Positions 52,077-60,695 of a stretch of 64,000 bases of DNA are shown here, in pieces. Source of the stretch: Streptomyces sp. GESEQ-4. GTDB taxonomy: Bacteria > Actinomycetota > Actinomycetes > Streptomycetales > Streptomycetaceae. The notes below the pieces were generated by a model. That model searched no databases. It saw nothing but the letters and a program-made list of their open reading frames with translations, and had not been told where the DNA came from. Position 1 is the first letter of the stretch. Every line of letters starts with the position of its first letter. The DNA is taken from NCBI RefSeq assembly GCF_017948455.1, contig NZ_JAFFSU010000001.1, forward strand, positions 1 to 64,000. The letters are read 5' to 3'. The position numbers and the translations under genes were made by a program.

Positions 52077-52088
52077 CAAAACGTTTTG
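52077..52088. promoter_or_regulatory. LacI-type operator upstream of the amidohydrolase gene
   Basis: Second exact copy of CAAAACGTTTTG, 20 bases before the amidohydrolase start. It gives the amidohydrolase-LacI transcript, and so the regulator itself, the same control as the importer. Confidence 0.78.
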
Positions 52089-52161
52089 CACAACAGGCGA
52101 ACGCTCGCAACTGGTAGAAGACGGGCATGACCACTTCACTCCACCCTCATGGCGCCACCCG

Positions 52162-52824
52162 ATGACCGCCGGTATCGACACCCCCGACCGCCGCGGCCGC
52201 ACCGGACTCGACCGGACCGGCCTGGACCTGACCGGCAACCCGCGTGTGAAGGTGCGGGAGGTGACTCTGCTCTCCAGTCACTGGTACGTCGAGCGCGCGA
52301 CGACCTTCGACCTCCAGCGTGCCGACGGCACCTGGAGCACCCAGCAGCGGGAGACGCACGACCGCGGCAACGGGGCCACCATGCTGCTGTACGACACGGA
52401 ACGCGAAACGGTGCTGCTCACCCGTCAGTTCCGCTACCCCGTCTACGTCAACAACCACCCGGACGGGATGCTGATCGAGACGCCGGGGGGACTGCTCGAC
52501 GACGATGACGAGCACCCGGAGATCGCCGTACGGCGTGAGGTGGTGGAGGAGACCGGCCACACCATCGGCGCCGTCCGGCATGTCTTCGACGTCTATATGA
52601 GCCCCGGCTCGGTCACCGAACGCGTCAGCTTCTACGCCGCCGAGTACGGACCGTCGACCCGCACCCACGAGGGCGGGGGACTGGACGAGGAGGGCGAGGA
52701 CATCGAGATCCTCGAAGTGCCCTTCCGCCGAGCCCTGGAGATGATCCGCACCGGGGAGATCGCCGACGCCAAGACCATCATGCTGCTCCAGTGGGCCGCT
52801 TTGGAGGGGCCGTTCGCGGGCTGA
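52162..52824 (+). CDS. Nudix hydrolase, NudK/ADP-sugar pyrophosphatase-like
   Basis: A 220-residue Nudix enzyme. The Nudix box lies around GGLLDDDDEHPEI and RREVVEETGH, with SPGSVTERV downstream as in GDP-mannose/ADP-sugar pyrophosphatases of the NudK type. It cleaves nucleoside diphosphate sugars to sugar phosphate and NMP. The first ~25 residues are extra. No clear ribosome binding site precedes the ATG. Confidence 0.85.
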   Translation: MTAGIDTPDRRGRTGLDRTGLDLTGNPRVKVREVTLLSSHWYVERATTFDLQRADGTWSTQQRETHDRGNGATMLLYDTERETVLLTRQFRYPVYVNNHPDGMLIETPGGLLDDDDEHPEIAVRREVVEETGHTIGAVRHVFDVYMSPGSVTERVSFYAAEYGPSTRTHEGGGLDEEGEDIEILEVPFRRALEMIRTGEIADAKTIMLLQWAALEGPFAG

Positions 52825-52838
52825 ACCCGCGTACTCCC

Positions 52839-52869
52839 TTGACTTGAAGAGCACTTCAAGCTGAAGACT
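52839..52869 (+). promoter_or_regulatory. MerR-type promoter with operator in a 19-bp spacer
   Basis: TTGACT (52839-52844) is followed after 19 bases by a weak AAGACT -10 (52864-52869). The spacer holds the inverted repeat CTTGAAG-AGCA-CTTCAAG (52843-52860). A stretched spacer with a central palindrome is the mark of MerR-family activation. No MerR gene is in the window. Confidence 0.68.
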
Positions 52870-52916
52870 CCCGTTCACGTGCCCCGAACGCGGGCGCGGA
52901 ACGGGAGGCATCCACC

Positions 52917-53900
52917 ATGAAGTACCGCACGATCGGCACCGACCCGAAGACCCGCCGCGAGGTGAGCGTGCTCGCCCTCGGCGCCATGCTGTTCGGCTCA
53001 CGCACGGACGAGGCGACCTCCTTCGCGGTGCTCGACCGCTATGTCGAGGCCGGTGGCACGTTCATCGACACGTCCGACAACTACGCCTTCTGGGAGGACG
53101 GAAGCCAGGGCGGGCAGAGCGAGGAACTGCTCGGCCGGTGGCGGCGCAGTCGCGGTGTCGGCGACGAGATCGTCATCGCGACCAAGCTGGGCGCCCGCCC
53201 CCTCGCTCCCGGCACCAGCTATGTCGACAACCCGGAAGGCCTGTCGGCGAAGGTGATCCGGGAGTCGGCCGAGCGCAGCCGGGAACGGCTGGGCGTCGCC
53301 AAGCTGGATCTGCTGTACGCGCACATCGAGGACCACAAGGTCCCGCTCCAGGAGACCGTCGAGACCTTTGCCGAGCTGGTGGCCGAGGGCACGGTCGGAA
53401 TGCTCGGAGTCAGCAATCACGCCATGTGGCGGGTGGAGCGCGCCCGCGGTCTCGCCGCCGCGGCCGGACTTCCCGGCTACGAGGTGCTCCAGTACGCGCA
53501 CAGCCATCTGCGGCCCCGTACCGACGTACCGAGTGACCTCTTCCCCGACGGCAGCCTCGGCCACGCCGGCGCGGAGCTGCTGGGCTATCTGCGGGCCGAG
53601 CCCGGACTGACCCTGGTGGCCTACTCGCCGCTGCTGAGGGGGGCCTACACCCACCCGGACCGGCTGCCCGCGGACTTCGACCACCCTGGGGTCCCGGCCC
53701 GTCTGAAGGTGCTGCGGGAGGTCGCCCGGGAGACCGGCGCGACCGTCAACCAGGTGGTGCTGGCCTGGCAGATCGGCGGCGAGCTGCCGATCCTGCCGCT
53801 GGCGGGGGCGTCGTCGGTGGCGCAGCTGGACGAGAACCTGGCCGCCGTCGATCTGGAGCTGAGCGAGGAGCAGCGGGCCCGGCTGGACGCCGCTCACTGA
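52917..53900 (+). CDS. Aldo/keto reductase
   Basis: A 327-residue NADPH-dependent TIM-barrel reductase. The catalytic Asp and Tyr are in FIDTSDNYAFW, the Lys in IATKLGA and the His in YAHIEDH. ATG 52917 follows GGGAGG. It is the gene driven by the MerR-type promoter just upstream, so it is probably induced by a toxic or redox-active compound. Confidence 0.9.
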   Translation: MKYRTIGTDPKTRREVSVLALGAMLFGSRTDEATSFAVLDRYVEAGGTFIDTSDNYAFWEDGSQGGQSEELLGRWRRSRGVGDEIVIATKLGARPLAPGTSYVDNPEGLSAKVIRESAERSRERLGVAKLDLLYAHIEDHKVPLQETVETFAELVAEGTVGMLGVSNHAMWRVERARGLAAAAGLPGYEVLQYAHSHLRPRTDVPSDLFPDGSLGHAGAELLGYLRAEPGLTLVAYSPLLRGAYTHPDRLPADFDHPGVPARLKVLREVARETGATVNQVVLAWQIGGELPILPLAGASSVAQLDENLAAVDLELSEEQRARLDAAH

Positions 53901-53958
53901 CCGAGACGGTGGTTCGGCTGCGCAGTAGGCTGCTGGGAGAGCCGAAGGAGAGCGGGTC

Positions 53959-54774
53959 ATGCCCATGCTGCCCACCGAGCGATCCATCCGGACCACCCCC
54001 GAGGGCCTCCTGTGGGAGCCCGGCGAACGCTGGGTGCGCGGCGTCAAGGGTGATGTGACCGTGGTGAACAGCCGGCATCCCGTCCTCGTCTGGGAGCCCG
54101 AACTGCCCGTTCCGCAGTACGCCTTCCCGCGGGAGGAGGTCCGCACCGACCTCCTCCGCCCGGCCAAGAACCCGCCGACCGGCACGCACACCGGCTCGCA
54201 GGTCTTCTACGACATCGAGGTCGACGGCGAGGTGGTGGAGAACGCGGCGTGGACCTTCCCCGCCGAGGATCTGGCCGGGCACATCGCCTTCGCCTGGTTC
54301 CTGCGCTGGGACAGGGGTCTCGACCACTGGTACGAGGAGGACGAGGAGATCTTCGTCCACCCGCGTGACCCGCACAAGCGGGTGGACGCGCTGCCCAGCA
54401 GCCGCCATGTCCAGGTCGAGATCGACGGCACGCTGGTCGCCGACACCCTTCGCCCGGTGCTGCTCTTCGAGACCTCGCTGCCGACGCGGTACTACATACC
54501 GCCCGAGGACGTCCGCCGCGATCTGTTCGTCCCCACCGACCACCACACGTCATGCCCGTACAAGGGCACCGCCGACTACTGGTCGTGGCGGGGCGAGGCC
54601 GACGTACCACCGAACCTGCTCTGGAGCTATCCGGACCCGCTTCCCGCGGTGGCCGCGATCAGGGGGCGCTTCGCCTTCTACAACGAGGCGATCGACATCA
54701 CCGTGGACGGCGAACGCCTCGAACGCCCGGTCACCCCGTTCAGCGCGTCGCTCGGCACCCGGCCACGCCCGTAG
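53959..54774 (+). CDS. Double DUF427 domain protein
   Basis: A 271-residue protein made of two DUF427 beta domains (about 20-130 and 145-255), visible as the repeated pattern of ...RYYIPPEDVRRDLF and QYAFPREEVRTDLL, each followed by a segment about the substrate and a Trp-rich strand. Function unknown. It lies 58 bases after the aldo/keto reductase and may be co-transcribed. Confidence 0.87.
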   Translation: MPMLPTERSIRTTPEGLLWEPGERWVRGVKGDVTVVNSRHPVLVWEPELPVPQYAFPREEVRTDLLRPAKNPPTGTHTGSQVFYDIEVDGEVVENAAWTFPAEDLAGHIAFAWFLRWDRGLDHWYEEDEEIFVHPRDPHKRVDALPSSRHVQVEIDGTLVADTLRPVLLFETSLPTRYYIPPEDVRRDLFVPTDHHTSCPYKGTADYWSWRGEADVPPNLLWSYPDPLPAVAAIRGRFAFYNEAIDITVDGERLERPVTPFSASLGTRPRP

Positions 54775-54785
54775 CGCGGGGCCGG

Positions 54786-55571
54786 TCAGGGCCTGACCAG
54801 CAGACGGAAGTCGAAGGCGTACCGGGAGGCGCGGTAGATGTGCGTTCCGTACTCGATCGGCCGGCCGGTGTCGTCGTAGGCCGTGCGCTGCATGGTGAGC
54901 AGGGCCGCGCCCTCCTTCTCGTCGAGGCGGGCGGCCTCGTCGGGGGTGGCGGAGCGGGCGCCGATGGTCTGGCGGGCGCTGTGCAGGGTGATGCCGGCGG
55001 AGCGCAGCAGACGGTACAGGCCGGTCGACTCGAGCCGGGGGGTGTCCAGGTCGAGCAGGCCGGCCGGCAGGTGGTTGCAGAGGAACGCCACCGGCTGGCT
55101 GTGCGTGCGGCGCAGCCGCTCCAGGACGACGACCTCGGCGCCCTCCGCGAGACCGAGGGCAGCCGCGACATCGGCGGTGGCCGCCATCCGCTCGTTGCGC
55201 AGCACCTCCGTGGTGGGGCCCTGCCCCGCCGTCTCCAAGTCGTCGTAGAGACTGCTGAGTTCGAGCGGGCGCTTGACCTGGCTGTGCACGACCTGGGTGC
55301 CGACGCCGCGGCGGCGGACCAGCAGCCCCTTGTCGACGAGGGACTGGATGGCCTGGCGGACGGTGGGCCGGGACAGGCCGAGGCGGATGGACAGGTCGAT
55401 CTCGTTGCCGAGGAGATTGCCCGGGGCGAGCACGCCGTGCTCGATCGCCGCCTCCAGCTGCTGGGCGAGTTGGTAGTACAGGGGCACCGGACTGCCCCGG
55501 TCCAGGGCGAAGTCCACCGCGTCGAGCCCGGGGGAGGGCACGGCGCGCGCGGCGCCACCGGTCCTCGCCAT
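54786..55571 (-). CDS. GntR/HutC-type regulator
   Basis: A 261-residue regulator: an N-terminal winged helix (VPLYYQLAQQLEAAIEHGVL, LSRPTVRQAIQSLVDKGLLV) and a C-terminal UTRA ligand domain. It starts one base after the stop of the IolC-like gene and so is coupled to it. It is the likely controller of the divergent sugar importer through the inverted repeat at 56335-56398. Confidence 0.9.
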   Translation of the reverse strand: MARTGGAARAVPSPGLDAVDFALDRGSPVPLYYQLAQQLEAAIEHGVLAPGNLLGNEIDLSIRLGLSRPTVRQAIQSLVDKGLLVRRRGVGTQVVHSQVKRPLELSSLYDDLETAGQGPTTEVLRNERMAATADVAAALGLAEGAEVVVLERLRRTHSQPVAFLCNHLPAGLLDLDTPRLESTGLYRLLRSAGITLHSARQTIGARSATPDEAARLDEKEGAALLTMQRTAYDDTGRPIEYGTHIYRASRYAFDFRLLVRP

Positions 55572-55572
55572 G

Positions 55573-56250
55573 CTAGCCAACTCCCTGTGAAGGACGGTCG
55601 GTTGAGGCGGGAGACACGGCCGCGTACTGTACGGTCGTCGCCAGATCCCAGCCGGACAGGAGCCCGTGACACAGCGCCCCGCCGAACGCCCCGCCCACGC
55701 CATGGCCGTTGACCGGTCCGACGGTGGCGGGAGGCGCTTCGGCCGTGCTGCCGTCGTGGCGCATGGCGAGTACGCCCGCGGCGCCCAGCCTGACCACCGC
55801 CGTCTCGACTCCCGCGTCGAGCAACGCCCGTGCGCACGCGTGCGGTTCGCCTGCGCCGGTCATGATCTGGCATGCGTCGAGGGTGCCGACCGCGACGGTG
55901 GCGTGCCGCAGCGCCTCGGCGTAGTACGGGCGGGCTTCGTCCGGGTCCGACCAGGACTGCGGGCGCCAGTCGAGGTCGAAGACGGTGATGCCGGCCCTGC
56001 CGCGGGCCTTGAGTGCCGCGAGCACGGCGGACCGTCTGGGCTCGTGACTCAGGCCGGTACCGGTGATCCAGAAGACGCGGGCCGCGCGGATGGCGAAGCA
56101 GTCCATCTCGTAGGGATCGTCGCCGGTGGAGGTCAGCGCGACCGTGGAACGGCCCAGGCCGGCGGCGGCGACCGCCACGTCCGCGGCCGCGTCCCCGATT
56201 CCTGTGCGGCCCATCGTGATGAGATCATATGGCTGGGCTGACTCGGCCAT
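55573..56250 (-). pseudogene. Degenerate IolC-like (PfkB) kinase
   Basis: A 225-residue remnant of a 5-dehydro-2-deoxygluconokinase-like PfkB kinase, which normally has ~320. The middle is well kept (VFWITGTGLSHEP, FDLDWRPQSWSDPDEARPYY). The N-terminal sugar-binding lid after MGRTGIGDAA is cut, about 55 residues between TGDDPYE and FAIRAARVFW are missing, and the anion-hole/catalytic GAGDAF reads GVGGAF, losing the catalytic Asp. The end is shortened too. The frame is open with a good GAGGAG site, so a protein may be made but it should not be a kinase. Confidence 0.75.
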
Positions 56251-56334
56251 GCGCGCTCCTCGTCGAGCTGAGGGAAGGTGGTCCCACCCGTGGGGCCTGC
56301 CGACTCTCAGGTTGTAGGGCGCGAAGACCGATGC

Positions 56335-56398
56335 TGTCAATGGTTTGTTCTAACATTCGGACCTGTTTGTGAAATGATGTCTTAACAAAGTATTGACA
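56335..56398. promoter_or_regulatory. Divergent promoter region with GntR-type inverted repeat over both -35 boxes
   Basis: Arms 56335-56355 and 56378-56398 are imperfect inverted copies (16 of 21 positions), each with a TTTGTT core. The outer end of each arm is a TTGACA: on the plus strand at 56393-56398, followed after 17 bases by TTTGAT (56416-56421) toward the importer; on the minus strand at 56340-56335 toward the IolC-like and GntR genes. A dimer bound here would block both promoters. Confidence 0.65.
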
Positions 56399-56548
56399 GC
56401 GGCCCCGCCAAGGGATTTGATCCCGTCCCAGCAGACAAGCCACGTTCGGCGGCGCAAGACCCGGACCCGTAAGGGCCCGGCCTCCGGATCCCCAGATCCG
56501 CCGCCTCCTGCGCCGTCGTTCCCCGTCGCACAGTGAGGTGCAGGAAAG

Positions 56549-57562
56549 ATGGACCGCTCCGCTCGCTCCCGCAGATTCGCCCCCGTAGTGGCCGTGGCGG
56601 CAGCAGCTGCCCTCACCCTCGCAGGCTGCTCCAGCAGCTCCGGCGGCAAGAAGGCCGAGGAGAGCGCGGAAGGCGCCTCTGCGGGCAAGGCCAACACGCC
56701 CCAGATGACGGTCGCCCTGGTCACGCACCAGGCGCCCGGTGACACCTTCTGGGACATCGTCCGCAAGGGCGCCCAGGCCGCCGCGGCCAAGGACAACGTC
56801 AAGCTGATCTACTCCGCCGACCCCAACGCGGGCAACCAGGCCAACCTGGTGCAGAACGCCATCGACCAGAAGGTCGACGGCATCGCGATCACCCTCGCCA
56901 AGCCGGACGCCCTGAAGGACGTCGTCAGCAAGGCGAAGGCGGCGAACATACCCGTCGTCGGCCTCAACTCTGGTGTGAGCGAATGGCAGAAGCTCGGCCT
57001 GATGGAGTTCTTCGGCCAGGACGAGACGGTCGCGGGCGAGGCACTCGGCAAGCGGCTGAACGAGTCCGGCGCCAAGAAGGCCGTCTGTGTCATCCAGGAG
57101 CAGGGCAACATCGGCCTGACCCAGCGCTGTGACGGTGTGGCCAAGACCTTCAACGGCGACATCGAGCCCCTGAACGTCAACGGCACCGACATGCCGTCCG
57201 TGAAGTCGACGATCACCGCCAAGCTCACCGAGGACAAGGCGATCGACCACGTCGTCACCCTCGGTGCCCCGTTCGCGCTGACGGCCGCGCAGGTGGTCGA
57301 GGAGACGGGCAGCAAGGCCAAGGTGGCCACCTTCGACCTCAACAAGGAGCTGACCAGCGCCATCAGCGAGGGCAGCATCGAGTTCGCCGTCGACCAGCAG
57401 CCCTACCTCCAGGGCTACCTCGCGATCGACTCGCTGTGGCTCTACAAGAACAACGGCAACTACATGGGCGGCGGAGAGCAGCCGGTGCTGACCGGCCCGG
57501 CGTTCGTCGACAAGTCCAACGTCGAGGCGGTCGCCGCCTTCGCCGCGAAGGGCACCCGGTGA
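56549..57562 (+). CDS. Sugar ABC importer substrate-binding lipoprotein
   Basis: A 337-residue lipoprotein (lipobox LAGC, Cys27) with a ribose-type periplasmic-binding fold (VALVTHQAPGDTFWDIVRKG). It captures a sugar or cyclitol outside the membrane. It heads the importer operon; AGGTGCAGGAAAG precedes the ATG. Its stop overlaps the permease start. Confidence 0.9.
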   Translation: MDRSARSRRFAPVVAVAAAAALTLAGCSSSSGGKKAEESAEGASAGKANTPQMTVALVTHQAPGDTFWDIVRKGAQAAAAKDNVKLIYSADPNAGNQANLVQNAIDQKVDGIAITLAKPDALKDVVSKAKAANIPVVGLNSGVSEWQKLGLMEFFGQDETVAGEALGKRLNESGAKKAVCVIQEQGNIGLTQRCDGVAKTFNGDIEPLNVNGTDMPSVKSTITAKLTEDKAIDHVVTLGAPFALTAAQVVEETGSKAKVATFDLNKELTSAISEGSIEFAVDQQPYLQGYLAIDSLWLYKNNGNYMGGGEQPVLTGPAFVDKSNVEAVAAFAAKGTR

Positions 57563-58641
57563 TGAGCATGGCCCAACAGGCTGAGCCGGCGGTGACCACA
57601 CCGCCGGCCCCCGGCCCCGGCAAGGAGAAGGACGGGCGGACCGCACAGCGCCCGCTGGCGCTACGGCTGCTCGGCCGCCCCGAGATCGGCGTCTTCCTCG
57701 GCGCCGTCGCGGTGTACATCTTCTTCCTCGTCGCGGCGCCGCCGGTGCGCGACGGCAGCTCGATGGCGAACGTCCTGTACCAGTCGTCGACGATCGGGAT
57801 CGTGACGATCCCGGTGGCGCTGCTGATGATCGGCGGGGAGTTCGACCTGTCGTCCGGCGTCGCGGTGATCACCTCGGCGCTGACCGCGAGCATGCTCGCC
57901 TACCAGCTGAGCATGAACGTCTGGGTCGGCGTGCTCGCGGCGCTGCTGGTCTCGCTGGCGGTCGGGTTCTTCAACGGCTGGATGGTGGTCAAGACCGGAC
58001 TGCCGAGCTTCCTGGTCACCCTGGGCACCTTCCTGATGCTCCAGGGCATCAACCTGGCGGTGACGAAACTGGTCACCGGCAATGTCGCGACCGACAACAT
58101 CAGCGACATGGACGGCTTCGACCAGGCCAAGGCCATCTTCGCCTCGTCCTTCGAGGTCGGCGGCGTCAATGTGAAGATCACCATCGTGTACTGGCTGGTC
58201 TTCGCGGCGATCGCCACATGGGTCCTGCTGCGCACCAAGTACGGCAACTGGATCTTCGCGGTCGGCGGCAACAAGGACAGCGCGCGGGCCGTCGGTGTCC
58301 CGGTCGCCTTCACCAAGATCTCGCTGTTCATGCTGGTCGGCCTCGGCGCCTGGTTCCTCGGAATGCACCAGCTGTTCTCCTTCAACACGGTGCAGTCCGG
58401 CGAGGGTGTCGGCATCGAGCTGATCTACATCTCCGCCGCGGTGATCGGCGGCTGTCTGCTGACCGGCGGCGCCGGCAGCGCGATCGGCCCGGTCTTCGGC
58501 GCCTTCATGTTCGGCATGGTGCAGCAGGGCATCGTCTACGCCGGCTGGAACCCCGACTGGTTCAAGGCGTTCCTCGGCGTGATGCTGCTCGGCGCCGTCC
58601 TGATCAATCTGTGGGTCAGCCGTACGGCGACCAGGAGGTGA
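57562..58641 (+). CDS. Sugar ABC importer permease (RbsC type)
   Basis: A 359-residue membrane protein of the BPD_transp_2 family with about ten helices ([19 protein letters not shown], ...[16 protein letters not shown]). The ATG at 57562 overlaps the upstream TGA. Forms the pore of the importer. Confidence 0.92.
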   Translation: MSMAQQAEPAVTTPPAPGPGKEKDGRTAQRPLALRLLGRPEIGVFLGAVAVYIFFLVAAPPVRDGSSMANVLYQSSTIGIVTIPVALLMIGGEFDLSSGVAVITSALTASMLAYQLSMNVWVGVLAALLVSLAVGFFNGWMVVKTGLPSFLVTLGTFLMLQGINLAVTKLVTGNVATDNISDMDGFDQAKAIFASSFEVGGVNVKITIVYWLVFAAIATWVLLRTKYGNWIFAVGGNKDSARAVGVPVAFTKISLFMLVGLGAWFLGMHQLFSFNTVQSGEGVGIELIYISAAVIGGCLLTGGAGSAIGPVFGAFMFGMVQQGIVYAGWNPDWFKAFLGVMLLGAVLINLWVSRTATRR

Positions 58642-58645
58642 CCCG

Positions 58646-59560
58646 ATGACATCCAGCAACGGAACCGGCACGCACGGCGCAGTCCTCGCGGACGCCGTCC
58701 CCGACAAGGACACGCCGATCGTCGAACTGCGCAACGCGGGCAAGTCGTACGGCAACATCCGCGCCCTGCACAGCGTCGACCTGAAGGTCTTTCCCCAGCA
58801 GGTCTCCTGCGTCCTCGGCGACAACGGCGCCGGCAAGTCCACCCTCATCAAGATCATCTCGGGGCTGCACCAGCACACCGAGGGCCAGTTCCTCGTCGAC
58901 GGCGAGCCGGTGCGCTTCTCCACCCCGCGCGAGGCCCTCGACAAGGGCATCGCCACCGTCTACCAGGACCTCGCCGTGGTCCCGCTGATGCCGGTCTGGC
59001 GGAACTTCTTCCTCGGCTCCGAGATGACCAAGGGCCCCTGGCCCGTCCGCCGCCTCGACATCGAGCGGATGAAGAAGACGGCCGACGAAGAGCTGCGCAA
59101 CATGGGCATCATCCTCGATGACCTCGAGCAGCCCATCGGCACGCTCTCCGGCGGCCAGCGCCAGTGCGTGGCGATCGCCCGTGCCGTCTACTTCGGCGCC
59201 CGCGTCCTCATCCTGGACGAGCCCACCGCCGCCCTCGGCGTCAAGCAGTCCGGCGTGGTCCTGAAGTACATCGCCGCCGCCCGCGACCGGGGTCTCGGCG
59301 TCATCTTCATCACCCACAACCCCCACCACGCCTACATGGTCGGCGACCACTTCAGCGTCCTGCGCCTCGGCACCATGGAGCTGAACGCCGCCCGCGACGA
59401 GGTCAGCCTCGAGGAACTCACCAACCACATGGCCGGCGGCACCGAACTGGCCGCCCTCAAGCACGAGTTGAGCCAGGTCCGGGGCGTGGACGTCGAGAAG
59501 CTTCCGGAAGAGGGGGATCTCACCGCCCCCGTGGCGACCTCCTCCGAAGGGAAGTCCTGA
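58646..59560 (+). CDS. Sugar ABC importer ATPase (single domain)
   Basis: A 304-residue ATPase with Walker [10 protein letters not shown], signature LSGGQRQ and Walker [11 protein letters not shown]. Unlike RbsA it has only one ABC domain, the FrcA-like form. Four bases separate it from the permease gene and one from the isomerase gene. Confidence 0.92.
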   Translation: MTSSNGTGTHGAVLADAVPDKDTPIVELRNAGKSYGNIRALHSVDLKVFPQQVSCVLGDNGAGKSTLIKIISGLHQHTEGQFLVDGEPVRFSTPREALDKGIATVYQDLAVVPLMPVWRNFFLGSEMTKGPWPVRRLDIERMKKTADEELRNMGIILDDLEQPIGTLSGGQRQCVAIARAVYFGARVLILDEPTAALGVKQSGVVLKYIAAARDRGLGVIFITHNPHHAYMVGDHFSVLRLGTMELNAARDEVSLEELTNHMAGGTELAALKHELSQVRGVDVEKLPEEGDLTAPVATSSEGKS

Positions 59561-59561
59561 C

Positions 59562-60464
59562 ATGACCCCTGCGCTGGACCGCATCCGGGTCGGCTCGGCC
59601 CCCGACTCCTGGGGCGTCTGGTTCCCCGACGACCCCCAGCAGGTGCCCTGGGAACGCTTCCTGGACGAGGTCGCGGAGGCCGGCTACCCCTGGATCGAGC
59701 TGGGTCCGTACGGCTATCTCCCGACCGACCCGGCGCGGCTCACGGACGAGATCGCCAAGCGTGACCTGAAGGTGTCCGCGGGCACGGTCTTCACCGGCAT
59801 GCACCGCGGCCCCTCCGTCTGGGAGTCCACCTGGGAGCACGTCAGCCAGGTCGCCGCGCTCACCCAGGCCATGGGAGCCCGGCATCTCGTCGTCATCCCG
59901 TCCTTCTGGCGCGACGACAAGACCGCCGAGATCCTCGAACCGCCGGAGCTGACCGGCGAGCAGTGGGCCCACCTCACCAAGGGCATGGAACGGCTCGGGC
60001 ACGAGGTCAAGGAGGCGTACGGCCTCGACATCGTCGTCCACCCGCACGCCGACACCCATATCGACACCGAGGACCATGTCGAGCGGTTCCTCGACTCGAC
60101 CGACTCCGAACTGGTCAACCTCTGCCTGGACACCGGCCACTACGCCTACTGCGGCGGCGACAGCGTCAAGCTGATCGAGACGTACGGCGAACGCATCGGC
60201 TATCTGCACCTCAAGCAGGTCGACCCGGAGATCCTCGCCGACGTGGTGGCGAACGAGGTGCCGTTCGGGCCCGCGGTGCAGCGCGGGGTGATGTGCGAAC
60301 CCCCGGCCGGAGTACCGGAGTTGGAGCCGGTTCTGGTCGCGGCCCAGAGGCTGGGCGTGGACCTGTTCGCGATCGTCGAGCAGGACATGTACCCGTGCGA
60401 GCCCGACAAGCCCCTGCCCATCGCCGTGCGTACACGGAAGTTCCTGCGGTCCTGCGGTGCCTGA
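59562..60464 (+). CDS. Sugar phosphate isomerase/epimerase, IolE-like
   Basis: A 300-residue AP-endonuclease-2-type TIM barrel. The start (RVGSAPDSWGVWFPDD) and metal-site segments (VVHPHADTHIDTEDHVERFL, NLCLDTGHYAYCGGD, YLHLKQV) resemble inosose dehydratase IolE. It is joined to the importer operon, which hints at uptake and breakdown of inositol-like compounds; the exact reaction is inferred. Confidence 0.85.
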   Translation: MTPALDRIRVGSAPDSWGVWFPDDPQQVPWERFLDEVAEAGYPWIELGPYGYLPTDPARLTDEIAKRDLKVSAGTVFTGMHRGPSVWESTWEHVSQVAALTQAMGARHLVVIPSFWRDDKTAEILEPPELTGEQWAHLTKGMERLGHEVKEAYGLDIVVHPHADTHIDTEDHVERFLDSTDSELVNLCLDTGHYAYCGGDSVKLIETYGERIGYLHLKQVDPEILADVVANEVPFGPAVQRGVMCEPPAGVPELEPVLVAAQRLGVDLFAIVEQDMYPCEPDKPLPIAVRTRKFLRSCGA

Positions 60465-60695
60465 CTACTGCCTGACCACGGGAAATGATCGTTGTTAGAC
60501 ACAGCGTCATATTACTGAAGCGTAATAATCCGAGGGATACCGCGAGTAACTTACGCGCGAGTAGGGTCGCGGCAATCCATTGTGGAGCGGTCCGAGGACG
60601 CCGTGGGACGACGTGCGTCCTTGACCCCACCTGCCCGGCCTGACCCCACGAGGCCGGGCAGGCCGCTCCGCATGCCTCTCCCCAGGAGGAGCCGC

